DNA from: Dactylorhiza incarnata
Taxonomy: Eukaryota; Streptophyta; Magnoliopsida; Asparagales; Orchidaceae
Direction of reading: 5' to 3'
NCBI GenBank assembly: GCA_033032865.1
Contig: JAWHQI010000503.1
Span: 868,001-932,000, forward strand
DNA length: 64,000 bases
The notes beneath the pieces are model-generated. The model saw only the letters and a program-made list of their open reading frames with translations, was not told the DNA's origin and made no database searches. Position numbers and translations under genes: made by a program. Within the stretch, counting starts at the first letter, position 1. Each line of letters starts with the position of its first letter. Of the stretch, positions 42,823 through 53,936 are shown one piece after another.

Positions 42823-43885
42823 TGTTGGAGTTTTTGAGGTAATCTCAAAGCAATCAACAGTTAGTCTTACTACCAACGCAATATGAGCCTATAGGGTCGC
42901 ACATAAAAGTGTTTGGAGAAGTTGGAGAAAGGATAGTGTTGGCCTCACTCATATTGGATATGAGTGAAGGACCAATTCTATGACTGTTCAGAATTGAATT
43001 GAGAATGTCTCAAACGGGAAACAGGTACTCTTGAAGATTCGTCGAAATGGTTTCAACAAATTCTTTAGGACTTGGCAAATTCGGCGAAAGTGTTTCGACG
43101 AATGGATTTAAATCGTCGAATTCATTTAAAGGGTTTAGACGAAACTATGTCAATTCGTCTATTCGTATTCGTCGAAAGGGTTTAGTCGAATATGACAATT
43201 CGTCGAATGTATTTAGTCGAATATGATAATTCTTCTAAACTGTTTAGTCGAAACTATCTGTTCGAATTCGTCTAAAGCGTTTAGTCGAATTTGAGACAAT
43301 TCGTCGAATGTATATAGCCGAATATGATAATTCATCTAAAGCGTTTAGTCGAATTATTATGTATTCGTCGAATTTAAATCCTGGCAGAAATGTTCTGTTT
43401 TTCCTCTGGTCTGCGGATAGCCTATTTTATGCCTTGCGTATAAAATGAACGAGATTAGGTCTTCTCAAATACATTGATCCTTTTGCGACTCAGAAGTGTT
43501 CCGTCGTCCCCGTCCGCAGACCTCGCCCCGTACGTCGACCTTGTTCACCGCCGACAGTCGCCGCCTCCCCTTCAATGGATCTAGCAGTTCATGGGGACGC
43601 AGAGAACGTTCTATCTCCGACCCATACCTTATGTGACAAGGCATTGGGGTTCTCCTTCCTTGTGTGGATCTCTGTAGAGAGGCCGATACATTTCGGTGCT
43701 TGGAACTCGAAGTTCATCTACCAGATTCCTTCTTGGAGCATCTTGGTTGAGTATTGACTCAATCCCGCAAAGGTATATCGCATTTTGCTTTCCTAATCTC
43801 TTGATTCATGAAATCCGCAAGATCCTTACTCTTTGGGTTGTTCTAGTATTTCTTCCACTGTGCACATTTTGATGTGCCCTTATCA
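42823..43885 (+). repeat. LTR with TCGA clusters, plus strand
   Basis: Bounded by TGTTGGAG and CCCTTATCA. Between 43030 and 43390 the motifs attcgtcgaa, ttagtcgaa and gtcgaatatg recur about 20 times. A TATA-like cgtataaaatg lies near 43437. A copia-type primer site follows. No partner LTR is visible. The short plus frame 43575-43757 lies in the likely leader and is not supported. Confidence 0.55.
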
Positions 43886-43892
43886 TTCAAAA

Positions 43893-43903
43893 TGGTATAA
43901 AGG
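43893..43903 (+). promoter_or_regulatory. Degenerate primer binding site
   Basis: TGGTATAAAGG, close to the TGGTATCAAAG used by the element at 47649, eight bases after the LTR end. Confidence 0.5.
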
Positions 43904-43949
43904 AAAACCCAACAGCAAATTATGCTTCTCTTGATCTGGCCTTGACACC

Positions 43950-44198
43950 CTAGGTTGAGTGTGATATTCTAAGATATCTAATGACCAGATTACCCTTACT
44001 ATACAATGGGTAATTCATCTTAAGAGATAAAATCACTTTGTAGGTAATTTGTTAAGTTAAATCAAAGGGGTTTTTCCCAACACCTTCGCTCTGGAAGACC
44101 ATCTTCCTGAGCGATTCAGGAATCATACGGGTCACATAAAGCGACTCAGCGATCTCACTTTCATTCCCAGAAGAAGTACTTAGCTTTCCGAGAGGTGG
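43950..44198 (-). repeat. LTR end fragment and unassigned sequence
   Basis: To 44082 the complement starts TGTTGGGAAAAACCCC, like the 5' end of an LTR. The remaining 116 bp before the Athila LTR are unassigned. Confidence 0.4.
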
Positions 44199-45657
44199 TG
44201 ATACGCGCAAAATAGAGCTTGAAAACGCAAGTATACGTGCCGTACAAGTAATACAGAGTAAGTGAGATCGTTCCCACAGAGAAGTGACTAGTTTAGTGCT
44301 TACAATTACTAGCTACACCGTTTCTATGAATCCAAGTAAAACGGTTAATTGATTTTCTGAAAATAGATTAAAACTTTTAAATAAATATTAAAACTCATTT
44401 AACTAGATCTTAAAGTACTTTTTTGCAATTAGAGAAAATAGCCTTGCATTTCTGATTTCATTTGTATACTATGATGATGATAAAATAAATATTTCATTCG
44501 ATTGAGTTTTGAATTATCTTGCGATGATTGTAAAAGAAGAGACATTTATCTCTCGATACAAGGAATCTTAATATCTACGCAACCCTAGTTATCTCTAACT
44601 TAGGCGAAACGAAAATATTATGAAGTGCAAAAATCTAGTTCACTAGCATGAAAAGGAAATCTCTTTCACTTTTCAAAACTAAAGAGATCTTGTGATACAC
44701 GTACGTTTCTCCTCTCTCGATTCTCCTAACGTAGTGAAAATATAGAAATTTTGGTTAATGATTCACACTGCTCATCTCTCGAATCTCGCACTGCGATAAA
44801 CTAGCCCTTAAATTAACATTACGACGCTCATCTCTCGATTCTCGCGGCGCAATATAATAAAGAGACATGATCCAACAATTTTACCATAAAAATCACAAGA
44901 TCTATAAAGATAATCACAAAACAAATTCGAAATCAAAGATGTTCATCATCAACATACACATACTACTCTCATAATGCAAGACTAGAGAGTTTTAGTTCAT
45001 GATTGAGGGAAAATAACACAAAACTGAAGAGATCTTACTAAACATTTCGAAAGAAATGCGAATCTTCCCTTCTCCAGCGACGTAGAAGTGTTTCCTTCAG
45101 CCCGAATGCCAGATCTGGACAGGTTATCCCTTGGCAGAATTTCTTCTCTGGTTTTTCTCCTTCTCTCCCCTCGCCGAAAATGATGAATGTCCCCCTTTAA
45201 ATGGCCGAAAATCCTCTTTTAAAACTCTCCCTCCTCTCTCATCAGTGGGCCCCACTTGTTGGCATAATTAATTGCTGAACAGATGCCAAAAAAATAGGTT
45301 GCAACTGTTGAAAACTTAGTAAATTCGGATTTGAATTCCTGTAACTGTCAGATATGTTATGAATATGTTGCAACATTTTTCTGGCTCTGCATTTCTGCAC
45401 AATTTGACCTGCCAGATTTGTTGAGAACATGTTGCAACATTTTTCTCAGATTTTTCACAATACTTAGCCTTCAATCCTTGACTTCAATTCTCTCCGAATC
45501 CTATCATAAAAAGATATAGAAATGAGAGTAACAACCATTTTGACTTCAAATCATGCGGCAATTGGATTTTTATCTACTTTTCATATATAAATATCACATA
45601 ACAAGGCTAAAATGATAAAAATAGGGATAAAGATAACTTCTTTTTGCGAAGTTATCA
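44199..45657 (-). repeat. Athila 3' LTR, 1459 bp
   Basis: TGATACGCGC...AGTTATCA on the plus strand. Two TGTTGCAACA palindromes lie at 45366-45375 and 45430-45439. The small frames here (45242-45519) are not genes. Confidence 0.93.
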
Positions 45658-45672
45658 CACCCCCATGCTTAG
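45658..45672 (-). promoter_or_regulatory. Athila polypurine tract
   Basis: The minus strand reads AAGCATGGGGGTG directly before the LTR. Confidence 0.85.
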
Positions 45673-46164
45673 TTCTTTGCTAGTCCCTAGCAAAGATAGA
45701 TCGATGCACTCCATTGAGTGGGCGAGCATTTATCGATGTAAGTTTTTGAAATGTCCTTACTCATAGATTATAACCATCATGCTCATAATATTGAAATATT
45801 AATTGGTATAAAATGTCAATCAACAAAAAAAAAATTTCAAACATGACCATTGATTAGTTTGATAATAGTTAAAGCTCCATGTCACTTTCATGATGACGTG
45901 TGTGCGTATTCCTTAGAACTATCTATTCCCAAACAACACAACTTATTAACTCACCATATAGCTAGGGGATGATGACGAATATACTAAGCCATGAGCTCAC
46001 TTCCACAAAGGATTAAGTAGTGCAAGGAATATCATGAGGATAAGCAAAGAGATGAATTTTGACATGGTAGATAATTTCGGAATTCAAGATAACAATAAGA
46101 CTCTCTAGTCAATGCTCTTAAGTCTTCTTCCTACCGTGGGGTTTACCTCCCAAGTTCATATAAA

Positions 46165-46430
46165 AATTGAATGTCCATAGTAGGGATCATTCCGAGTGGG
46201 TATATACACACTTGGGCCACATATCACTATGACCTTAACACTTTGTTCTTTTCCCCTTTTTTATTTTTACGCACATAGTTGGGATCATTCCAGAATATGC
46301 ATACGCATACCTAGGCCGCATATCACTATGGCATTCTTGCAAATAAATCTAAATTTTTTGGTCAATAGTAGGGATCATTCCAAGTGGGTATATACACACT
46401 CAGGCCACATATCACTACGACATTTTTGCA
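46165..46430 (-). repeat. Tandem repeat in Athila 3' UTR, 3 copies
   Basis: Three units of about 90-108 bp, each with atagtagggatcattcc, gggtatatacacac (diverged in the middle copy) and ggccacatatcactatg. Confidence 0.8.
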
Positions 46431-46912
46431 CAATTATTTTTCTTTTAAAGATAAGTTAAACACCCAAGGTAAGAAAAGTCGTTAAGAATTGACTAGAAAG
46501 TGAGGAAAAACAAATTTTTGTTGTGGTCACTTTGAATCGGCAAAGACAAAATTCAAAACAATAGACAAAGGATAAGCATATCGAATAACTATATAATCTC
46601 AAAGTGTTGGCAAACAACAAAAGCTCAGTTAACGTTCATCTCTCCCCCTCTATGTTTTTAGCAGTTAATGAAATATATTGTAGGAAACAAAGAAAAAAAT
46701 TCAGGAATACAGTGCAAGAGGAAAGTCGACATGGAGTGCTACTACATCGTACTAACATCAAGGTAAAGTCAGAAATTTTATGATAGACATTTCGTACCAA
46801 ATAAATAGATTTTAGATGCTAACAAGAAATAGTAAGGAATTGATATTAAAAATTTTAATAAGTTGCTCGCTACTCAAGTGCTGAAGGTAACTTAGCATTG
46901 CACTTCGCATTG

Positions 46913-46940
46913 CAATCACCCCCACACCAAGTTCTTTGCT
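46913..46940 (-). promoter_or_regulatory. Second polypurine-like tract of Athila
   Basis: The complement of tcacccccacacc followed by ttctttgctagacccgagcaaag copies the layout of the real tract at 45658-45700. It lies 1.25 kb inside the element. Confidence 0.5.
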
Positions 46941-47648
46941 AGACCCGAGCAAAGTTATAAAATAAAAATTTTGAACTTGAGTCATCAGTTGTCAGGGGTG
47001 CAAAAAAAATGATTCATGAACTCGGAGTATTCGAAAATGAAAATGTTTAAATTTTTAATGAAAAGAAGAATACTCCTCTAAACTTAGTGGTCATTTTGCA
47101 GAAATTCACAGTTTCATTGAATTCTTCATACAACAGCAGGAACAAGTGTCTCAGAAGTGACCTGCAAGAACCTAGTGGAGACAACAAAACGAAGACCACA
47201 CTGCCATGTTTATATGTAAATATACATGCAGTATATTAGTAGTCTCATGTAGAGATACACAGTTGTGTTATATCTCCGAAAAATAAGCAATAAACAGAAA
47301 AGTGCAAAATCAATGGGTAATCAATGGATTGCTTAAGCAATTGAAAGCACACGGTTAGGCCAACAGCAGTTGACAACATGGCATAACAACTCAGAATAAT
47401 AAGTAAGATAACATGGCAGCAGTTGTCTTTAAGTAATGTTCTCATCAGCGTAATAAGTAATTCAAAATAAAATTCAAAGTCATAGTTCAAAGTCATAAGT
47501 ACTTCAGATCACAACTTATACTTCATAGTTCACAACATGGCATAACTTATAGAGCAGGGTAAATTAATTAAGCAAACATAAATGCCTAGCATCAACATGA
47601 AATCATTCAAATAGGCATAGTCAACAAAATTTAAAGTAGCATCCACAT

Positions 47649-48987
47649 TGTTGGGAAAATGATTTCTCTTAACCCCTGAAATTAAGTTGAATATGAATTC
47701 TAAGAAAGGAATCTCAAGGTTAAGTAAATATGCGTCGAATAGTATTCGACGCAACGTCGAAGTGATATCGACGTTCCTTTCAGAATGAGTCGAAGTAACT
47801 TTAAGAAGAATTCGACGTATCCTATGACGACGTAGCTCTGACTTCTAGTCGACGTATCTTGAGAAGTCGACGCACCTTAGTTGAAGCACCTTCCTTATTC
47901 TCCTCTCGACGTTCTGCCAGGACGAATTCGACGCTTACGTCGAATAGTAATCGACGCACGTCGATTTCTATGATTAATTCAAAAATCGCCAGATCTCTTT
48001 CCTTCTTTTATAGATCTGATTTATATGGAATCAAATTATTCTTTATAGCCGTTCTGAATCATTCTTTTCCTCTAATGAATTCTTGGCTAATTTGATTAAG
48101 TCCATTATGGACACTATTTGAAATCAGAATGAATACTTTCCTTCTATGGATATAATTGTTATGGAAATTTCTCCTTCTTTCTAATACTCTGTCTGCTAAT
48201 TGATTACTCTCCTATAGTGTTATTTTAATGAACAGAGCTATAAATAACAAGGTGGTCGGCAGAGAGCAACAGAGATGTGATCCACCATTTTTACATTTGA
48301 AAAAGAGGAAGAGCTCCCAAGTGAAAAGAGAAAATTGAGAAATAGTGCTGCAGCAAAGATCAAGCTTCCTTCTCCTTCTCACTCTGAAGCCATACTGCTG
48401 CAAACTCTGATAGCTCTCACAAAAGAGAGAAAAGGCCTACAATCTCCTTCTCACTATAGAAGAGAGATTTCATTCACTACTTCTTGTGCTTCCAATCTTC
48501 TTGCTAGGAAGAAGATTCCTTGTTGTCTTTTTATTATCTCTCTTTCTTCTTTACCTTTATTTCACTTTCAAATACTGTAAAAGAGTTTTTAGAATCTCTC
48601 TTCAAAAAATTCAGTTGTACTGGTTCTAAGAGTCTCCTTTTCAAAAGACTCAGTTGGTTCTAAGAGTCTCCTTATCAAAAGACTCAGGGTGGTTCTAAGA
48701 GTCTCCTTATCAAAAGACTCAGTACAAGATAGTGAATTTCCTATCAAGGGGGTAGAAGAGTGGACTACCCAAAGTTTGGGGAACCACTATATTTCTTTGT
48801 GTTGTGCTGTGATTTTTCTTCTTGCATTTATTTTCTTTACTTGTTTAATTCTTGTTGGTGTGTGGGAAGTTCTAATCTGTGATCACTACACCCATATATA
48901 TATAATTATTAACTTTGCACAAAAATATTTTAAATCTCTATTCACCCCCCTCTAGAGAATTCTAGTGAGGTTAACTGTGCACTTTCA
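47649..48987 (+). repeat. 5' LTR of pol-less element, 1339 bp
   Basis: Has a TCGAC-rich cluster at 47725-47960, TATA-like ctataaataa at 48238-48247, and three copies of ggttctaagagtctcctt.tcaaaagactcag at 48620-48722. Confidence 0.93.
48238..48247 (+). promoter_or_regulatory. Putative TATA box in 5' LTR
   Basis: ctataaataa, about 750 bp before the LTR end and repeated in the 3' LTR. It is the best TATA match on the element strand. Confidence 0.45.
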
Positions 48988-48989
48988 AT

Positions 48990-49000
48990 TGGTATCAAAG
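48990..49000 (+). promoter_or_regulatory. Primer binding site (Met tRNA type)
   Basis: TGGTATCAAAG, two bases after the 5' LTR. It is the standard copia-type site. Confidence 0.9.
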
Positions 49001-49092
49001 CGAGGTTGATCTAAGAAGGATAACTCCTTGATCAAAAAGATCCTACCTCTTATTCTTATATATATATATTTCTGAAAAATATTTCTTTACAC

Positions 49093-51431
49093 ATGGCACA
49101 AATCAAAGATTATGCTTCCACCAGACCACCAATGTGCAATCTTGAGAAGTTTGCAGTTTGGAAAACAAGAATTAGGATTTATATGAATTCTATTGATGAA
49201 GATTTATTTAATGTTATCTTGACAGGTCCCCCCAAGCCTTATAGAAAAGACTCAAGTGGTGAAGTGACTCAAACACTTGTCCCAAAGGCTGAGTGGACAG
49301 TTGAAAAGAAGAAGGTAGGAACATGTGATGCAAAAGCTGTAAATATTCTGGTCTCAACCCTCTCTGATGAAATCTTTCAAAGGGTTGCTGAGTGTGAATC
49401 AGCCAAAGAAATTTGGGAGGCTCTCATAAAGATGGTAGAAGGAAGTGCTGATGAAAGAAAAGATAGGAAGTCTCTATTAATCTCTCAATATGAGAACTTC
49501 TACAAGAAGAATGAAGAAAGCATCTCTGAGATGTATGACAGATTCAGTCTGATCATCAATCAACTAAGGGACTTGGATAGAGAAATCTCTCTCACAGAGA
49601 TCAATGACAAATTGCTGATGAGTCTCCCAAGTTCATGGGACTCAAGGATATGGGCAATAAGAGACATAAGAGGACAAAGGGAAATTTCAACAGATGCTCT
49701 CTTAGGAAAACTCAGATCCTATGAGCAACTGCTGAAAACCAGAGAAGAGAAGAAGAGAAAAGAAAACACTTCAACTTCTTCAAAAGACAGGAACATTGCA
49801 TTAAAAGCAACTGAAGAAGGAAGCTCTATCACTGAAGAAGAACTATTCAGTTTCCTAGCCAGAAAATTCAAGAAATGGGTCAGGACAGATGGATCAAGAA
49901 GGAGAGAGAGTCAAAACCAAGGTATGACAAAACTCATACTAAAGAAATTATTTGTTATTCTTGCAGGAAACCTGGACATATTGCTCCAGAATGTCCAGAA
50001 AATGCTGAGACAAAGAAATATCTGAAAAAGAAAGATCTCAAGAAAAAGGGGAAGAAGAAAGAAAGAGGCTTTATAGCAGAAGCCTAGAGTGATGCAGACT
50101 CTGAGGACAGCTCCTCTTCTAAGAGTGACAATGAAGAGCCTAAGCAAGAAGATATGTGCTTGATGGCCCTTGAAGGCTCAAAGAATGATGATGGTGCTAA
50201 ATCCTGGAGTGAGACAGGATCAGAAGAAAGCATATCTTCTGAAGATGAAGAAGAAGATAGCCTTATTCTCATAGAGGAATCTGAGGATAAGGATGAGGTA
50301 AGCATGTTTGATGAAATAGATTTTCAAAGTGATAACTTCAGAAATGATTTTATGGGAATGTGTCTAGATCAACTAAAAGCTACACAAGAAATTAAAGATC
50401 TAAAAGAACAAATCAATGTGGCTAAAAACCAGAGAAATAGAGAAGTTAAATGCTCTAAAGATTATGAATTAAGGGCTAACATCATAGAAAAGGAGGTAGA
50501 AAGGGCTAGAATAGAAAACCAGCTCCTTAAGGATAAGGTATCCCAGGCAAAAACTTTTGAAGAATCAATAAAAATGAGAAGCCAAACTCTCAAGGAAATC
50601 ACTGAACAACAAACAAGGAGACATAAAAATCTTGGTCTAGGGGCTGATCCCTCAACCAGCCAAGTTCCATCCAACAAACCTGCTTGGATGATCCCTGTAA
50701 AATTCACAAAACCCATCAAATCAAACCAAGAAAAAGACTCACTAAATAAGGAAGAATACTCCCTCAAGGAAATAAAATAATTTGATTAAACATCATATTA
50801 TTCAGCTGATGACTCTCAAACTTCATCTGAAGAAGCAACTAAGCCAAAAGAAACAATACATAAAAGAACAAAATCAGAAAAAGAGAAAAAGAAAATGTAT
50901 GAAGATACAGTTGCGTCGACTTTATATCGACGCATGAATGATAGTGCGTCGACTTTTACTCAACGCAACCTCTCTGATGCCTCGACCTCTACTCGACGCT
51001 TGAATAAAAGTACGTCGACTTCCAATCGACGCAACTTTTTCCATGCGTCGATATCAGATCAATGCTATCGGGAGAATGCGCCGAATATAAATCGAAGCAA
51101 CTATCAACATGCGTCGAATAGATATCGACGCACAAAAAATCAGAGCAACTTAAATGCCTATCCTCCAAAAACCCTCTATAATTCCCATTCAGGATCCATT
51201 CATCCTAACCATGATTTCCATCCTAATCAACACCCCTATCCTAACCAAAATTTCTACCCTAAACCTGGTAACCAAAATTCCCATCCTAATCAAACTTTCT
51301 ATCCTAATCAACCCTTCTATCCTTCTCTAAACTCAAATTATCATAAGAATAAGATAATCAAGTGCCATATATGTAACAAAACTGGCCACCTTGCCAAACA
51401 ATGTTGGCACAACCAATCAAACTATCTGTAA
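49093..51431 (+). pseudogene. Long gag with two zinc knuckles and a coiled coil
   Basis: From ATG 49093: a copia-type gag domain (LEKFAVWKTRIRIYMNS; SAKEIWEALIKMVEGSADER; ISEMYDRFSLIINQLRDL). After a frame slip near 49880 comes knuckle 1 CYSCRKPGHIAPEC, a basic run, then an acidic region, a coiled coil (about 50380-50620), the AWMIPVKFTKP motif, a Ser/Thr/Arg segment and an Asn/Pro/Tyr-rich segment. Knuckle 2 CHICNKTGHLAKQC ends the frame at 51431. In one frame there are stops at 50085 (TAG in 'EA-stop-SDADSE', where Trp would fit), 50778 and 50787. The usual copia gag is much shorter. TCGAC-motif DNA (50915-51130) is translated as repeated STST.RR.N. Gag would package the element RNA. Confidence 0.75.
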
Positions 51432-51841
51432 AAAATTAGTCCAAGACTGACTTAGAACTAGGAAGAGATAAAAAGAAATAAAAACCTAAAACTCTTCAGG
51501 AAAATCAAAAGTCACGTCGACTTCTAATCGACGCACCATCGATGACTCAACTCAATAAGTGAAATCGACGCATACGTCGACTCCAATCGACGCATACGTC
51601 GAAAGGAAACCCTATCATCCCATATCAGACTATATCGACGCTCACATCAAATTCCAGCGGCAATACTATAATATTTCCGGTCACATCCACTGAAGTACCG
51701 AATAAGCCTCGAATTGAGTCCCGTTTCGACGCTTCACCTAACTTAAAAAGACTCTTCAGTTAGAAACCTTCACTACTTTGCATCCTTCATCCTTCTTGCT
51801 CCTTAGTCCAGCCATTTCCTCCTCTCTTTCACTGACCTAAA
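51432..51841 (+). other. TCGAC-rich spacer between gag and accessory gene
   Basis: About 400 bp with many cgtcga motifs (51510-51730) and no gene. It could be leader for the accessory gene. Confidence 0.5.
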
Positions 51842-53725
51842 ATGGCTCCCAAGATAAACTCTGGTTTCGACATTGATCTCGACTCCTTCTAAGCCGCTGC
51901 AGAAAATTATAAGAACATCATAGCTCTCTTCACTGAAGCTGGATTGGACAAACTCATCTCCACAAGATGCAAGCTCCTGGAAATAGAGCTCACTGAGCTG
52001 ATGACTCATGTTCAGATATCTGAACAAGGAGAAATCCAGAGAACAATCTATGAGACACCAGTCTCAATCTCTGCAGAACATATTAGGACCACCTTTGATC
52101 TTCCATCAGGTATATCCTAATATTATCTTTGTTCAAATAAAATAGGGAAAGGAAATCAATTTCTAAAGAGTAACCTCATAAGTCTTCATCATTCCCTTAT
52201 TAGGTGATGAATCTATAGACCTCACACCTGATGAAATCAAGCATCTGCTAACCACTATGAAGTTCTCAAAGGATAAACCAATCCATCTAAAGAAAATAGA
52301 CTTTTCTGAGGAGTACAGACTGTTAGCAGATGTAGTAGGAAAGATACTACTATGCAAAATTTCAGCCCATGATGCAGTACCCAAGCAACAACTGAACATC
52401 ATGGGGGCCCTTGTGCTGAAGAAGAAGGTGGACTGGGCCACATGCTTGCTCAAGATGATAGGCTCCAAATACTCAAACAAAGAAAATGCATATATGAGGA
52501 TTATGAGTCAAGTACTCTTCCACTCCTTCCCTAACCTCTGTAGATCAAAAGGAATCCCCATTCCTCCAGGGAAAAGAATGTCAATAGCTCTATTCTCCAA
52601 GTGGACCAGGCAAATCCCTAAGCCTGGTTCCATTCCTGAAAGGACTCCCTCTCCTCCTAACTCTCCTGTTCATCCATCTCCTCCTCCTCCTCCTCCTCAA
52701 AGAGACAATCCTTCTCTACCACCATCATCCACTCCAATAGTCTCTACCACCCTGACAACTCCTACTCTACCTACCTCTTCTCAAACACCTGCACTTCAAA
52801 TAGCAGTTTCTCCATCTCCTCCTCCTCATACTTTCTCATCCTCTTTACCTCCATTATCACCAATACCTCATACATCAACTAACCTTTCTCCACCCTCATC
52901 ACCTCCTCCACCACTCTCTCCTCATCACCAACCACAACATGAACCATCTGCATCCACTGAAGCTCTCCTTACTCAGTGCATTGCATCAGTAGCTTAAACA
53001 TTCCAAGCAATGCTGGATGAGCACTGCTCCCAGATTCATTCCTCCATCCTTCACATGCACACCCAAATAGATGGGGTCAGTGCCTCTGTGCAAAATCTGA
53101 AGACCTCTCTCTCTTCCTCTAGAGTGACCAGGTCTTTCTTAACCTCCCTGGACAGGAAGGTCAAGAAGGGGGGAATCTAGATGAAGAGCAGCTCTCCAAT
53201 CCTAAATCTCGCTCTCACAAGTCCCCTCCTTGCTCAAAAGATGATAGTCTTGCACTTCTCAAGACAATTGGAAATGAAGTTGTACCTGAGCTACACTCTG
53301 AAGAATAAACAATAGAGGTACTTAATATAGCAAGAGAGGCTGCAAATCAAGTGATATTATTACAAGGGGAGGCAAGCAGAGTAGACAATGAAGCTGAAAA
53401 GGAAAATGTGGCAGATAGTAAGAAAAATAAAGAAACTGAAACTCAGGGGGAGCTGGATACTGTTATGAATGAAGATAAAAATGAAAAAGGACAGCCAGAT
53501 GCTGTGCTGGCTGAAGTAGGAGCTAAGGAGCCAGAAACAGCTAGAGCTGAAGATGATAAAGAAATTGAAGAAGTAGAAGGATCAAAGGAAGTTCCTTCCC
53601 AGGGGGAGAAATCTGCTCAGGGGGAGCTAGGTGAACTTCCTGCAACTGAGAAGGAGAAACCCCCCTCTCCTAAAACAGTAGTATTCAAGAGAAAGAGAAA
53701 GACTCCTCCTACCCCTCCTGAGTAA
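51842..53725 (+). pseudogene. Accessory protein gene with intron (plant transposon-protein type)
   Basis: ATG 51842 gives MAPKINSGFDIDLDSF, a TAA at 51890, then AAAENYKNIIALFTEAGLDK onward. The exon ends at 52109. The intron 52110-52203 (gtatatcc to cccttattag) splices in phase to GDESIDLTPDEIKHLL. The folded part ends LFHSFPNLCRSKGIPI, which parallels LWFPTLITTLCRYVGVPI in the Athila third ORF; that ORF also starts MAPKK. A Pro/Ser-rich stretch (52630-52950) follows, then a TAA at 52995 and a frame change. The Glu/Lys-rich tail (53351-53725) ends in a basic VVFKRKRKTPPTPPE, a possible nuclear signal. Function unknown. Spliced and separate from gag, it resembles extra ORFs described in plant retroelements. 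Confidence 0.65.
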
Positions 53726-53921
53726 TGTTTGAAAATAATACTGATATACTGTACCCTATAGTTAAATACTAATTGGTATGAACATGAAGTCTGTTTATAT
53801 AATTCTGGAAAACTTGGTTATATAATCTCTCTTTCCAATTTCTTTTCTGCTTATTTGACATATTTCTTTTCTCTACAAGTGCTGTGATGCTAGTACAATT
53901 TCCCTCTAATTTGGGTTAAGA

Positions 53922-53936
53922 CAAATAAGGGGAGAT
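53922..53936 (+). promoter_or_regulatory. Polypurine tract of pol-less element
   Basis: aataaggggagat directly precedes the 3' LTR start TGTTGGG. Confidence 0.85.

Larger units (their letters stand above)
45673..47643 (-). other. Athila 3' untranslated region
   Basis: About 2 kb of AT-rich DNA without a credible gene. It contains a tandem repeat (46165-46430) and a second tract resembling a polypurine tract (46913-46940). Confidence 0.6.

Noticed and set aside
47859..48095. Frame MRSRRTLVEAPSLF... repeated at 54147-54374
   Set aside because: Lies in both LTR copies over the TCGAC cluster; a short basic frame caused by the motif, with no evidence of translation.
52240..53725. Accessory gene of the pol-less element as a captured host gene
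   Set aside because: Similarity in layout to the Athila third ORF and presence of other transposon-protein genes make an element-borne origin more likely; no host family was recognised.
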